Source: Streptomyces huiliensis
GTDB lineage: Bacteria; Actinomycetota; Actinomycetes; Streptomycetales; Streptomycetaceae
Assembly: GCF_020037025.1 (NCBI RefSeq)
Contig: NZ_JAIQLH010000029.1
Coordinates: 30,113-94,112, forward strand
Length of the DNA stretch: 64,000 bases
Direction of reading: 5' to 3'
The translations under genes were made by a program, and so were the position numbers. The notes beneath the pieces are model-generated. The model ran no database searches. It was not told where the DNA came from and worked only from the letters and a program-made list of their open reading frames with translations. Below are positions 53,644-62,836 of this stretch, in pieces (position 1 is the stretch's first letter; every line of letters begins with the position of its first letter).

Positions 53644-54864
53644 CTAGGAAACGGTCACCTTCTCGTCCTTCTTCAGCTGCTCGAAGAGCTGCTTGGACTT
53701 CACCGGGTCCCACTTGACGGCCACACCGTCGCCGCGCGTCGACAGGTTGGCGTTGCCTATCGGCACCGTCATCTGCTTGCCGTCGCCGCCCGTGACGTCC
53801 TTCATGGCCCAGAACATCGACGCCAGGTCCCACAGCTCCATGTCGTCGTCGACTATCAGCGTGTCGAGGCCGGAGCCGATCACCGGGTAGAGGGTGAACG
53901 GGTTGAGGACGGTGGACGGCGAGGCCGCCTGCTTGGCGAGGGTGTTCAGGAACTTCTGCTGGTTGCGCATCCGGCCGAGGTCCTGGTCGGCCTCCTGGTG
54001 GCGCTGGCGGACGAAGGCGAGCGACTGCTTGCCGTCCAGCGTCTGGCAGCCGGCCTTGAGGTCGGCGCCCGAGTCGCGGTCCTTGACCGCCTTGTCCAGG
54101 CACATGTCGACGCCGCCGAGCGAGTCGACCAGGTTGCGGAACCCGCCGAAGCCGATCTCCGCGTAGTGGTCGATGCGCAGGCCGGTGTTGAACTCGACGG
54201 TCCGGACGAGCAGCTCGGGGCCGCCGTCCGAGTACGCCTGGTTGAGCTTGTGGGTGGAGGCGGCGAACCGCTTGCCGGTCTTCTGCCCGGTGAAGGCCGG
54301 GATCGTGACGTACGAGTCCCGGGGGAGGCTGAGCATGGTGGTGCCGTTGTCACCGGTGTGCAGGATCATCATCGAGTCGGTGCGCTTGCCGTCGGCCGAC
54401 CCGGTGTGCAGGTCCTTCTTGTCCTCGTCGGACAGTCCCTCCCGGCTGTCCGAGCCGACGATCAGGTAGTTCGTGCCGTCGCCCCCCGACGGGCGCTCCT
54501 CGACCTTCCCGAGGTCGACCTCGCGGCGCAGCTTGGAGTCGGCCCAGAAGTAGGTGCTCACGGAGACCACCAGCACGACGGCGAGGAAGGCGAGCAGACC
54601 TATGGTGATCCGCTTGCGCCAGTTCGGCCGGCCGCCGCGCGGCGCGCGCCCGCTCGGGGTGCTGCTGCCGCTGCCGCTGTCGCCGCCGTTGCCGCGTCCG
54701 TAGACCTGGCCCGTGTTGTAACCGTCGTCACGGTGACCGCCCGCCGGGCCCGGCTGCCCGGGCCGCGGCGGCCCGCCGGGCGCCCCTTGCGGGCGCGGGT
54801 GGGCGCCGCCGCCTCCGTACTGGTACCGGCGGTCGTTGTTCCGCACTTCGGGCCACTCGCTCAT
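53644..54864 (-). CDS. LCP (LytR-CpsA-Psr) family protein, short form
   Basis: A 406-residue membrane protein. A Gly/Pro/Arg-rich cytoplasmic tail of about 85 residues leads to one TM span (ITIGLLAFLAVVLVVSVSTY) and an extracytoplasmic LCP domain: NYLIVGSDSREG, DSMMILHTGDNGTTMLSLPR, DSYVTIP, KLNQAYSDGGPELLVRTVE, FRNLVDSLGGVDMC and SLAFVRQRHQEADQDLGRMR with the conserved arginines. LCP enzymes transfer lipid-linked glycopolymers to peptidoglycan. Unlike its four paralogues here it has no C-terminal LytR_C-like extension or terminal Cys. No Shine-Dalgarno is seen; possibly leaderless. Confidence 0.94.
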   Translation of the reverse strand: MSEWPEVRNNDRRYQYGGGGAHPRPQGAPGGPPRPGQPGPAGGHRDDGYNTGQVYGRGNGGDSGSGSSTPSGRAPRGGRPNWRKRITIGLLAFLAVVLVVSVSTYFWADSKLRREVDLGKVEERPSGGDGTNYLIVGSDSREGLSDEDKKDLHTGSADGKRTDSMMILHTGDNGTTMLSLPRDSYVTIPAFTGQKTGKRFAASTHKLNQAYSDGGPELLVRTVEFNTGLRIDHYAEIGFGGFRNLVDSLGGVDMCLDKAVKDRDSGADLKAGCQTLDGKQSLAFVRQRHQEADQDLGRMRNQQKFLNTLAKQAASPSTVLNPFTLYPVIGSGLDTLIVDDDMELWDLASMFWAMKDVTGGDGKQMTVPIGNANLSTRGDGVAVKWDPVKSKQLFEQLKKDEKVTVS

Positions 54865-54984
54865 GAGAAGAAGTGTGCCCGGCCGGACGACTGCTCCGGC
54901 CGGGTGGTACCGGACCGGGTCATGCCTGTTGCAGAGCTGACACACGGGCGGCCGGGTATGTGCGCCCCGCATACAGTGGGGTGC

Positions 54985-55542
54985 ATGACCACTCAGGACC
55001 GAGCCGCCGAGTCCGGCGCGGCCGGGATATCCGGCAAGCCGACCTCGGCCTCCCGTACGACGCTGTCCCACATCATGACCGCGAGCGACACGAACCTCTT
55101 GGGGACCGTGCACGGCGGGGTGATCATGAAACTGGTGGACGACGTGGCCGGAGCGGTCGCCGGACGGCACTCCGGCGGCCCCGCGGTGACTGCGTCCATG
55201 GACGAGATGGCGTTCCTGGAGCCGGTCCGCGTCGGCGACCTCGTCCACGTCCAGGCGCAGTGCAACTGGACCGGGCGCTCCTCGATGGAGGTCGGCGTCC
55301 GCGTGATGGCCGAGCGCTGGAACGAGTCCACCCCGGCCGTCCAGGTCGGCAGCGCCTACCTCGTCTTCGCGGCCGTGGACGAGGACGGCAAGCCGCGGCC
55401 CGTCCCGCCGGTGCTTCCCGAGACGGAGCGGGACCGGCGGCGCTACCAGGAGGCGCAGATCCGGCGCACCCACCGGCTCGCGCGCCGGCGCGCGATCAAG
55501 GAGCTGCGCATGAACCGGGCGGCGGAGGGTCTGGAGGACTGA
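54985..55542 (+). CDS. acyl-CoA thioesterase, hotdog fold
   Basis: A 185-residue YciA/Acot-type thioesterase. MTASDTNLLGTVHGGVIMKL carries the conserved Asn/HGG catalytic region; VTASMDEMAFLEPVRVGDLV and RSSMEVGVRVMAE follow. The basic C-terminal helix RRTHRLARRRAIKELR is common in actinobacterial forms. The ATG has no Shine-Dalgarno; TACAGT ends 7 bp before it, suggesting a leaderless mRNA. Divergent from the LCP gene. Terminated by copy F of the dispersed element. Confidence 0.94.
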   Translation: MTTQDRAAESGAAGISGKPTSASRTTLSHIMTASDTNLLGTVHGGVIMKLVDDVAGAVAGRHSGGPAVTASMDEMAFLEPVRVGDLVHVQAQCNWTGRSSMEVGVRVMAERWNESTPAVQVGSAYLVFAAVDEDGKPRPVPPVLPETERDRRRYQEAQIRRTHRLARRRAIKELRMNRAAEGLED

Positions 55543-55548
55543 GGGTGC

Positions 55549-55817
55549 CCCGGTCCCTCCCCCAGAGGGGGCACCCCCACTTCGCCGATTCCCGGGGGCC
55601 AGCCCCCGGACCCCCTGAAACCGCGCTCCGCGCGGTTGTCCTCAATCGCCGGACGGGCTGAAGTGCACGCCCGAGGCGGCACTATCCAGCCCGTTGGGGG
55701 TGCCCCCTCTGGGGGAGTTTGAGGACGAGCGGCGGAGCCGCGACAAGCGGGGTCTGGGGCGCGGCCCCAGGAATCGGCGAAGTGGGGGTGCCCCCTCTGG
55801 GGGAGGGACCGGGGCAC
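55549..55817. repeat. dispersed intergenic element, copy F, with three nested inserts
   Basis: Full two-arm copy filling the 289-bp gap between convergent genes. Reading inwards from each side are the CCGGTCCCTCCCCCAGAGGG-type tail, a hairpin (GGGGGCCAGCCCCC left, GGGGCGCGGCCCC right) and CGCGCTCCGCGCG or GCGGCGGAGCCGC modules. The centre is interrupted by other sequence (TGAAGTGCACGCCCGAGGCG). The TGGGGGTGCCCCCTCTGGGG unit is inserted three times: in both tails and once in the central arm. Confidence 0.88.
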
Positions 55818-55831
55818 ATCCCCCCCGGCGC

Positions 55832-57508
55832 TCAGCCGCCGCACACCGCCCGATCCCCCGTGACCACCTCCCGCCCCGCGGGTCCCGGCCCCGACCCGGG
55901 CGCCGGCGCCGGCCCCCGCACAGCCCGCACCCCCGCGAAATCCGCCCCCAGCGTCACCTGCATCAGCGGCCCCTGCCCCGCCACCGCCTGTACCTCCGCC
56001 CCGGGCAGCGCCCCCGCCAGGGAGCGCGCGGAGCGGTCCCAGCGCGGGTCGTAGGCGATCACCGTGCGCAGGGCGGTCGGCGGCCGGGCATCGGCCGGGA
56101 GGCCGGTGGTGAGGAAGCCGGCGGCCCGCAGCGCCGCGTCGGCGTCCTGCCCGAGCCCGGGACGCCCGGAGCCGTTGAGGACCTGGACCCGGATCTGCTC
56201 GGGCGGCACATCCACGGACGCGGACCCGGCGGACGGAACCGGCGCGGCGGACGGGACCGCCCCGGCCGACGCCTCGGGCGCGGCGGACGGCGCCGGCGCC
56301 GGTGACGGCCCAGGACCCGGCCCAGGACCCGGCCCAGGACCCGGCCCAGGACCCTTCCCATCCACCTCCGCGCCCCCCACCGGGACCCCGCCGGCTCGCC
56401 CCCCACCCCCCGCCAGCGGCCGATCCTCCCGCAACGCGCGAAAGAGCGGCGCCGCCGCCCCCTCATCCCACCGCACCGTCGACCCGACCCCCGGCACCGG
56501 AAAGTCGACGGACGCGATCGGCACCGACGTGAACTCCGTCGCCGCCGGCCGCAGCCCCCGCAGCGTGCGGCCCAGTTCGACCAGCTCGGCCCCGTCGAAG
56601 CCGCGGTCCGCGCGGACCGCGCCCAGCAGGGCGCCGGCGACCCGGCGGAACACCGGCGGGTCGAGGAGGACGCCGCTGCTCGTCACCCGCTGGAGCAGGG
56701 TGGCGACGAAGCGCTGCTGGCGGCGCATCCGGCCGAGGTCGGCGCTGGCGTCGAGGTGCCGGGAGCGGACGTACTGCAGCGCCCGGCCGCCGTCCAGCGT
56801 GCTGGTCCCGGCCGGCAGGTCGAGCCCGCTGTGGTCGTCCCGGAGCGGTTCCTCCGTGCAGACGCGCACCCCGCCGACCAGGTCCACGGTGCGCATGAAG
56901 CCGGCGAAGTCGATCTCCAGGTAGTGGTCGACGTGCACCCCGGTCAACTGCTCGACGGCGCTGACGGTCAACGCGGGCCCGCCCTCCGCGTACGCGGCGT
57001 TGAGCTTCTGGGGATGGGCCGGGCGGAGGGCGCCGGACGCGTCGGTGCGGGCGGGGAGGACGGTGTAGGTGTCGCGCGGGAGGCTGACGACGGACGCCCG
57101 GTCGCGGTCCCGGGAGAGGTGGACCAGCATCATCGTGTCCGTGCAGTGACAGGACTCGCCGCCCAGGTGGTAGCGGGTGCGCTGGTCCTCGGTGACGGCG
57201 TCGCGGCCGTCGGTGCCCACCACCAGGACCGTGGTGCCGTGCCCCGTCCGGGGGCGGTGCGGGAGCCCGGTGAAGGGGTCGACGCGGCGGATGCCCCGGT
57301 CGATGCCGTGCACCACCGCGTGCCCGGCGCCGCCGGCCACCAGGATGACGAGGGCGAGCGCGGTGGCGACGCGCAGTCCCCAGCGGGGCCGGTGCGGTGC
57401 GCCGTGCCGCCCCCGGTCCGGGCGGCGGAGGCTGTCCGGTCCCGGATCCGGTCCCGGGCCCGGCCCTGGGTCCCGTCCTGGCTCCGGTACTGAGTCCGGT
57501 CCTGGCAC
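55832..57508 (-). CDS. LCP family protein with LytR_C domain
   Basis: 558 residues from a GTG with GGAGG 7 bp upstream. A GPG/DPG-rich cytoplasmic tail, TM (RVATALALVILVAGGAGHAV) and LCP domain follow (TTVLVVGTDGRDAV; DTMMLVHLSRDRDRASVVSL; PRDTYTVLPAR; KLNAAYAEGGPALTVSAVEQ; ALQYVRSRHLDASADLGRMR). A (GP)n and Pro/Ala linker then leads to a LytR_C domain (IRVQVLNGSGRPGLGQDAD; AAGFLTTGL) and ends GDRAVCGG. The open frame extends far upstream over unrelated sequence, so the start was set by the ribosome-binding site. Divergent from the glycosyltransferase. Confidence 0.93.
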   Translation of the reverse strand: MPGPDSVPEPGRDPGPGPGPDPGPDSLRRPDRGRHGAPHRPRWGLRVATALALVILVAGGAGHAVVHGIDRGIRRVDPFTGLPHRPRTGHGTTVLVVGTDGRDAVTEDQRTRYHLGGESCHCTDTMMLVHLSRDRDRASVVSLPRDTYTVLPARTDASGALRPAHPQKLNAAYAEGGPALTVSAVEQLTGVHVDHYLEIDFAGFMRTVDLVGGVRVCTEEPLRDDHSGLDLPAGTSTLDGGRALQYVRSRHLDASADLGRMRRQQRFVATLLQRVTSSGVLLDPPVFRRVAGALLGAVRADRGFDGAELVELGRTLRGLRPAATEFTSVPIASVDFPVPGVGSTVRWDEGAAAPLFRALREDRPLAGGGGRAGGVPVGGAEVDGKGPGPGPGPGPGPGPGPSPAPAPSAAPEASAGAVPSAAPVPSAGSASVDVPPEQIRVQVLNGSGRPGLGQDADAALRAAGFLTTGLPADARPPTALRTVIAYDPRWDRSARSLAGALPGAEVQAVAGQGPLMQVTLGADFAGVRAVRGPAPAPGSGPGPAGREVVTGDRAVCGG

Positions 57509-57706
57509 TTCGTGACCTCCGCGACGAGCTGGGGGGAGGGAACCGGGACACCGTAGGTCAATACGATCAACGGTCCGCGGCTCCACGCCGTCCGGGCCCC
57601 CTCCGCCACCCGGGCGGCGCGGATCGGCGTCCTCCGTTCGCGGTAACGTGACCGACGTTTCCGTCCACCGCGGGGTGACCCCTGACCCCCGTACTCCCGA
57701 GGAACC

Positions 57707-58735
57707 ATGCCAGAGCAGCAGCCGCCCGCCGTTTCCGTGATCATGCCGGTGCTCAACGAGGAGCGTCACCTGCGCACCTCGGTGCGGCACATCCTGGAGC
57801 AGGACTACGCCGGCGAGCTGGAGGTGGTGATCGCCCTCGGTCCGTCCACCGACCGCACGGACGAGATCGCCGCCGAGCTCGTCCGCGAGACTGCGTCCAG
57901 TACACGCGCTCGCGTGCACACGGTGCCCAACCCGACGGGCCGCACCCCCGCCGCCCTGAACGCGGCGATCAAGGCGTCGCGGCACCCGATCGTGGTGCGG
58001 GTGGACGGGCACGGCATGCTCTCGCCCGACTACATCAAGACGGCCGTGCGGCTGCTGGACGAGACGGGTGCGCAGAACGTCGGCGGCATCATGCACGCCG
58101 AGGGGGAGAACGACTGGGAGCGGGCCGTCGCCGCCGCCATGACCTCGAAGATCGGGGTCGGCAACGCGGCGTTCCACACCGGCGGCGACGCCGCCCCGGC
58201 CGAGACCGTCTACCTGGGCGTCTTCCGGCGGCAGGCGCTGGAGCAGCAGGGCGGGTACAACGAGGAGTTCATCCGCGCCCAGGACTGGGAGCTGAACTTC
58301 CGCATCCGCGAGGCCGGCGGGCTGATCTGGTTCTCGCCGGAGCTGAAGGTCTCGTACCGCCCCCGGCCGAGCGTGCGCGCGCTCGCCAAGCAGTACAAGG
58401 ACTACGGCCGCTGGCGGCACGTCGTCGCCCGCTTCCACAAGGGCTCGATCAACCTCCGCTACCTGGCCCCGCCGACCGCCGTCGTCGCCATCGCGGCCGG
58501 GATCGTGGTGGGCGCGGCGGTCACGCCGTGGGCGCTGGTCGTCCCCGGCGGCTACCTGGCGGCGATCGTCGCCGGGTCGGTGCCGGCGGGCAAGGGCCTG
58601 CCGCTGAAGGCGCGGGCGCGGATCCCGGTGGCGCTGGCCACCATGCACATGTCCTGGGGCTTCGGCTTCCTGACCAGCCCGCGCTCGCTCGCCGAGCACG
58701 TCATCGCCAGCCGCCGCCCGGCGGTCCGCGCGTAG
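57707..58735 (+). CDS. family 2 glycosyltransferase
   Basis: A 342-residue GT2: VSVIMPVLNEERHLRTSVRH, EVVIALGPSTDRTDEIA, VVRVDGHGMLSPDYI (acidic/DxD-like site), and AQDWELNFRIREAGGLIWF (acceptor-base region). The C-terminus has hydrophobic spans (AVVAIAAGIVVGAAV; LVVPGGYLAAIVAG), so it is membrane-bound. CGAGGAA lies just before the ATG. Set among LCP genes, it probably builds a cell-wall-linked glycan; the sugar is unknown. A 15-bp hairpin follows. Confidence 0.93.
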   Translation: MPEQQPPAVSVIMPVLNEERHLRTSVRHILEQDYAGELEVVIALGPSTDRTDEIAAELVRETASSTRARVHTVPNPTGRTPAALNAAIKASRHPIVVRVDGHGMLSPDYIKTAVRLLDETGAQNVGGIMHAEGENDWERAVAAAMTSKIGVGNAAFHTGGDAAPAETVYLGVFRRQALEQQGGYNEEFIRAQDWELNFRIREAGGLIWFSPELKVSYRPRPSVRALAKQYKDYGRWRHVVARFHKGSINLRYLAPPTAVVAIAAGIVVGAAVTPWALVVPGGYLAAIVAGSVPAGKGLPLKARARIPVALATMHMSWGFGFLTSPRSLAEHVIASRRPAVRA

Positions 58736-58746
58736 CGGACATCGTC

Positions 58747-58783
58747 GAGTGGGCCGTCTCCGCCGACCGGAGACGGCCCACTC
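58747..58783. terminator. bidirectional terminator, 15-bp perfect stem
   Basis: GAGTGGGCCGTCTCC (58747-58761) and its exact complement (58769-58783) around a 7-nt loop, between the convergent glycosyltransferase and LCP genes. Confidence 0.9.
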
Positions 58784-58799
58784 GTGCGTCCGCGACCGG

Positions 58800-60620
58800 T
58801 CAGAAGCGGTTGATCGGGTTGACCTCCATGCAGGCGGACGCGTCGTCGCCGTTGAGCGGGTCGGCGCTTTCCGGAGCCTTGTTGTCGGCGTTGTCGTTCT
58901 CCGGCTTGCCCTTGCCGTTCTTGGGGTCCTCGTCCCCCGCCGCGGGCTTGCCGCCGCCGGACTTCTTCCCGTCCGCCTTCTTGGCGTCGCCCTTCGCCTC
59001 CGCCGGCTTCGGGTACGTGTCGCCCTCGCGCCAGTCGCCGCCGATCACCAGCGTCACCTGCTCCGCCGACGGCGACAGCCGCACGGCGTCCTCCGGCAGC
59101 CCCAGCGCCTTGGCCACGGCCAGGGCGTCGGCGCGCTGCGTCTGCTTGGGGAAGGTGATCGTGGTGTCGGCCTGGGCGCGCGGGGTGGAGTCGGACGTCG
59201 CCTTGGTGAAGCCCTGCTTGACGAGGTACGACGCGATGTCGGAACCACGGCCGGCGGCGGGCGGGAGGACGGCGGTGCCGGTGCCGTTGAAGACGGTGAC
59301 GGCGATGCGGTCCTTGGCGACCTTGGGAGCCTTGGCGCCCTTCTTGCCCGCGTCCTTGGCCTCCGCCGGCTCGGGCTTCTTCTTGTCCTTGCCGTCCAGC
59401 GCGATGTCGTTGCGGACGAGCGAGAACAGCTTGTCGGCGTCGCCCGACTTCGGGATGACGTGGGCGTCCGGGTCCTGCGGGTCCTGCACCCAGGGCATGG
59501 TCGTCATGGTGATCCGGGCGGACGGCACCCGCTTGATGTCGTTGCCGAGGTCGTAGAGCTTCTTGACCGAGCCCAGGTCCTTGTCGACGGTCAGCGCCTT
59601 GGTGGCCGACTCGGCGAGGTCGGTGAGCTGCCCGGGGTCGCTGAGCCGGCTGCCGGACTTCAGCTGACGGACCATCGAGTTCATGTAGAGGTGCTGGGCG
59701 TGGGTCCGGCCGATGTCGCTGCCGTCCTCGAAGCCGTGCCGGGTGCGCAGCCACTGGAGGGCCTGCTCGCCCTTGATGGTGTGCGAGCCCTTCTCCAGCC
59801 GCAGCCCCGACTTGTCGTCGCGGATGTTGCTCTTCACGCAGACCGGCACGCCGCCCACCGCGTCGGCCATGCTCACCACGCCCGCGAAGTCGATCATCAT
59901 GAAGTGGTCGATGGGGATGCCGGTGAGCTCCTCCCAGGTGGCCACCGTGCAGCCGGGACCGCCGTTCTGGAGGCTGGTGTTGATGATCTGGCTGGTGGTC
60001 TCCTTGTAGATCCTGCCGTCGGCCGGGTCGGTGCACTTGGGGATGGTCACGCGGGTGTCCCGGGGGACGCTGATGACCGACATGTTGCTGCGGTCCGCGG
60101 AGACGTGGACCAGCATCTGGACGTCGGCCAGGGCCGGCCGGTCGGCGTCCTCGCGGGCGCCGCCGAGGTCCTGGTTCTCCTTGCTGTTCCGGCTGTCGGA
60201 CCCGAGGAGGAGGATGTTGAGGGGGCGCTGGCCTTCGGCGTTGGGGACGCTCCGGTCGAGCTGCTTGTCCCCGAGGTTGAGCTTGCTCTTGCGGATGTTG
60301 CCGTTGAGGTGTCGGTAGTACAGGTAGCCGGCCGCGGACGTCCCGAGGACGAGCACCGCGAGGCAGAGCGCGGTCCAGCGGACTATTCGGATCGCGCGGC
60401 GGCGCGGCGGTCTGCCGCCGCCGCCCGACGGGCGGTCAGTTCCCTTGCCCGCCCCGCCTTTTCCGGCCGCAGCGGAGGCGTCCTTGCCGGACGCCTCCTC
60501 CTCACCGGACTTCCCGGACGTCCCGGGCTTTCCGGCCTCCTCGGCCTTCCCGCCCTCCCCGGCTTTCTCATCGCCCCCGTTGTCGGCCTTTTCTTCCCCC
60601 CGAAGACCGTTGAGCCGCAT
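58800..60620 (-). CDS. LCP family protein with long charged tails and LytR_C domain
   Basis: A 606-residue protein. The cytoplasmic N-terminal 70 residues are Lys/Glu/Gly repeats (EEKADNGGDEKAGEGGKAEE). TM (IVRWTALCLAVLVLGTSAAG) is followed by the LCP domain (LNILLLGSDSRNSKENQD; VQMLVHVSADRSNMSVISVP; RDTRVTIPKC; ALQWLRTRHGFEDGSDIGRT), a Lys/Glu-rich linker, LytR_C (IAVTVFNGTGTAVLPPAAGR; YLVKQGFTKATSD) and a KG/KP-rich tail ending DDASACMEVNPINRF. GGGGAGG lies 4 bp before the ATG. Extracytoplasmic glycopolymer ligase expected. Confidence 0.94.
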   Translation of the reverse strand: MRLNGLRGEEKADNGGDEKAGEGGKAEEAGKPGTSGKSGEEEASGKDASAAAGKGGAGKGTDRPSGGGGRPPRRRAIRIVRWTALCLAVLVLGTSAAGYLYYRHLNGNIRKSKLNLGDKQLDRSVPNAEGQRPLNILLLGSDSRNSKENQDLGGAREDADRPALADVQMLVHVSADRSNMSVISVPRDTRVTIPKCTDPADGRIYKETTSQIINTSLQNGGPGCTVATWEELTGIPIDHFMMIDFAGVVSMADAVGGVPVCVKSNIRDDKSGLRLEKGSHTIKGEQALQWLRTRHGFEDGSDIGRTHAQHLYMNSMVRQLKSGSRLSDPGQLTDLAESATKALTVDKDLGSVKKLYDLGNDIKRVPSARITMTTMPWVQDPQDPDAHVIPKSGDADKLFSLVRNDIALDGKDKKKPEPAEAKDAGKKGAKAPKVAKDRIAVTVFNGTGTAVLPPAAGRGSDIASYLVKQGFTKATSDSTPRAQADTTITFPKQTQRADALAVAKALGLPEDAVRLSPSAEQVTLVIGGDWREGDTYPKPAEAKGDAKKADGKKSGGGKPAAGDEDPKNGKGKPENDNADNKAPESADPLNGDDASACMEVNPINRF

Positions 60621-60721
60621 TGGGCCTCCCCCTGACTGGTGCGCACGGCCCGCAGGGCAGGTGCGTTGTACCTGGTGACTCTGTTACCAGGTAGTGAGAT
60701 GCACAAGTGTGTTCGCAGGAT

Positions 60722-62587
60722 TCACTTCGCGCAGACGTTCTTGTCGTCGGCCTCGATCCGCTGGATGTCCTTGGGCGCCTGCTTCGGTGCCTTCGGCGGC
60801 ATGACCGGGACGCCCGCGCCCTTGAAGTCGGCCCCGAGGGTGAGCGTCATCTCGGCCAGGGGAGCCGCGTCCTTGTCGGTCTGGTGGAGGGCGTCGGCGG
60901 GGAGGCCCATGACCTCCGCCAGGCGGCGGGCCTGGTCGGCCTGGTTGGGGGCGAACTCCAGGACCGTCTTGGCGGCCTTCTGGCCACCGGTGCCCGCGTT
61001 GCCGCCGTTGCCGGCGTGCGGCATGGCCTTGGTGTTCTGCATCCAGGTCACGGTCTCCTGGGCGGCGCCCACCTTGCCGCTGCCGTTGAGCACCTTGACG
61101 CGGACCTTGGCCGGCTCGGCCTTGGGGCCCTTGAGCAGGGCCGCCTGCTTGGCGTCCTTCTCCTTCTCGGCGGCCTTCTGCTTGTCCTTGGCGGCCTTCT
61201 CCTTGCGCTTGACCTCGGTGAGGGAGACGTCCTCCCGGACCATGGCGAGCAGGGGGTCGGCCTTCGTCTCGTCCAGGACGACCGTCTTGTGGATCTTGCC
61301 GTCGGCCGGGTTGTCCTTCACCGGCAGCGTGGCGAAGGTGATGTTCTTCAGGTCCACCTTGCTCAGTTCCTTGGCCAGGCTGGTGAGCTTGGAGATGGAC
61401 CCTATGCCGGTGTCGACCGTCAGCGACTTGGTGGCGGCGTTGCTGAGGTCGTAGAGCTTCTTGGGGTTGGTGAGGGTGTCGTCCGACTTCATCTTGCGCA
61501 TCATCGAACTCAGGAACTGCTGCTGGAGCTTGATGCGGTCCAGGTCGCTCTCGAACCCGAAGCTGTGCCGGGTACGGACGAACGCCAGGGCCTGCTCACC
61601 CTCGATCTCGTGCCGGCCGGCGGAGAGCTTGAGGTGCGACTTGGGATCGTTGACGTCCTTGCCCACGCACACCTCGACGCCGCCCACCGCCGAGGACAGC
61701 GACTTGACGGCGTTGAAGTCCGCCATCATGAAGTGGCTGACCTTGAGCCCGGTGATCTTCTCGACGGTGCGCCAGGTGCAGCCCGGGTCGCGCTCCGACT
61801 GGCCCAGGCTCTCGTTGAAGCGCACGTTCTTGGAGCCGGGGATGTTGCGGGTGGTGCCGTCCTTCTTGGTGGGGCACTCGGGGATGTCGATGATCATGTC
61901 GCGCGGGATGGAGATCACCGTCGCGTTGGAGCGGTCCTCGGCGACGTGGAAGAGGAGCGTGGTGTCGGCGTGCCCGACGCTGCCGTTGTCGCCGTATCCC
62001 GTGTTGCCCTTGCCCGACCGCTTGTCCGTGCCGATCAGCAGGATGTTGACCGGGCCGTCGGGGACGGCCTCGTTGTCCACTCCGACGTCGATCTTCTCGA
62101 TGTTGCCGTTGAGGTGCTGGTAGAGGAGGTACGCGCCCAGCGAGCCGCCCACCAGCAGGAAGGCCAGTGTCCCGCCGGTCCACAGCAGGACCTTCTTCTT
62201 CGTGCTCTTCTTCGGCTTCGGCTTGCGGCGGCCGGTCGCGGCGGCCGCCGCGGTGGCGCCCTTGCCGCCCTTTCCGGCCGGTGCCTTCCCCGCCGGTGCC
62301 TTGCCGGCCCGCCGGCCGCCGCGCTGCTCGGGCAGCGGGCGTCCCCCGCTCCGCGATCCCTGCGCGGGCTTCTTCCGCGGGCCCGGGGTGCCGCCGGAGG
62401 CGGTGCCACCGGACGGATTGCCGCCGGTGAGATTGGACCGCGCACCGGCGGGGGAGACATGGTCAGGGGAGGGATCCGACGGGTCGGAGGGATCGAGGCG
62501 CAGCTCGTAGCTGCCGGTCTTGGGGTCGAACACCCACTGGTCGGCGGGGTCGATGCCGTCCGCCCGCCCACGGCCTTGCGCGTCCAC
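60722..62587 (-). CDS. LCP family protein with LytR_C domain
   Basis: A 621-residue protein. The N-terminal DPADQWVFDPKTGSYELRLD box is a motif also seen in other actinobacterial LCP proteins. A basic (KAPAGKAPAGK) tail, TM (LLWTGGTLAFLLVGGSLGAY) and the LCP domain follow (VNILLIGTDKRSGKGNTGYG; DTTLLFHVAEDRSNATVISI; PRDMIIDIPECPTKKDG; ALAFVRTRHSFGFESDLDRI). A Lys-rich helical linker and LytR_C (VRVKVLNGSGKVGAAQETVT) lead to the end DDKNVCAK. The GTG start has GGAGG 12 bp upstream, slightly far. Same orientation as its LCP neighbours on both sides. Confidence 0.94.
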   Translation of the reverse strand: MDAQGRGRADGIDPADQWVFDPKTGSYELRLDPSDPSDPSPDHVSPAGARSNLTGGNPSGGTASGGTPGPRKKPAQGSRSGGRPLPEQRGGRRAGKAPAGKAPAGKGGKGATAAAAATGRRKPKPKKSTKKKVLLWTGGTLAFLLVGGSLGAYLLYQHLNGNIEKIDVGVDNEAVPDGPVNILLIGTDKRSGKGNTGYGDNGSVGHADTTLLFHVAEDRSNATVISIPRDMIIDIPECPTKKDGTTRNIPGSKNVRFNESLGQSERDPGCTWRTVEKITGLKVSHFMMADFNAVKSLSSAVGGVEVCVGKDVNDPKSHLKLSAGRHEIEGEQALAFVRTRHSFGFESDLDRIKLQQQFLSSMMRKMKSDDTLTNPKKLYDLSNAATKSLTVDTGIGSISKLTSLAKELSKVDLKNITFATLPVKDNPADGKIHKTVVLDETKADPLLAMVREDVSLTEVKRKEKAAKDKQKAAEKEKDAKQAALLKGPKAEPAKVRVKVLNGSGKVGAAQETVTWMQNTKAMPHAGNGGNAGTGGQKAAKTVLEFAPNQADQARRLAEVMGLPADALHQTDKDAAPLAEMTLTLGADFKGAGVPVMPPKAPKQAPKDIQRIEADDKNVCAK

Positions 62588-62836
62588 GGTCGCTTGAGTC
62601 CTCCGTCGGTGCCACGCGGCGCCTGCCCCCGAGGCGCTCGGTCATGTCGTCTTGCAGTGCGCGGTCACCGGCCGTGCGCACCGGACCGCTCACACTATCC
62701 GCCCAGTTCAGCGGCTAGCGACGTCAGTGACAAATCACGCACCCCTACAACTGGGCAATCCGCCCCATCTCTTCGCCGGAGTGCCGCCCCCGACGCTTTC
62801 GCCGGGGCGAAAAGTCCGATCGTACCCCCGGCACCG

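Noticed and set aside
57509..58699. N-terminal extension of the LCP gene to 955 residues
   Set aside because: The extension is antisense to the glycosyltransferase and crosses a promoter region; GGAGG before GTG 57508 gives a normal LCP protein.
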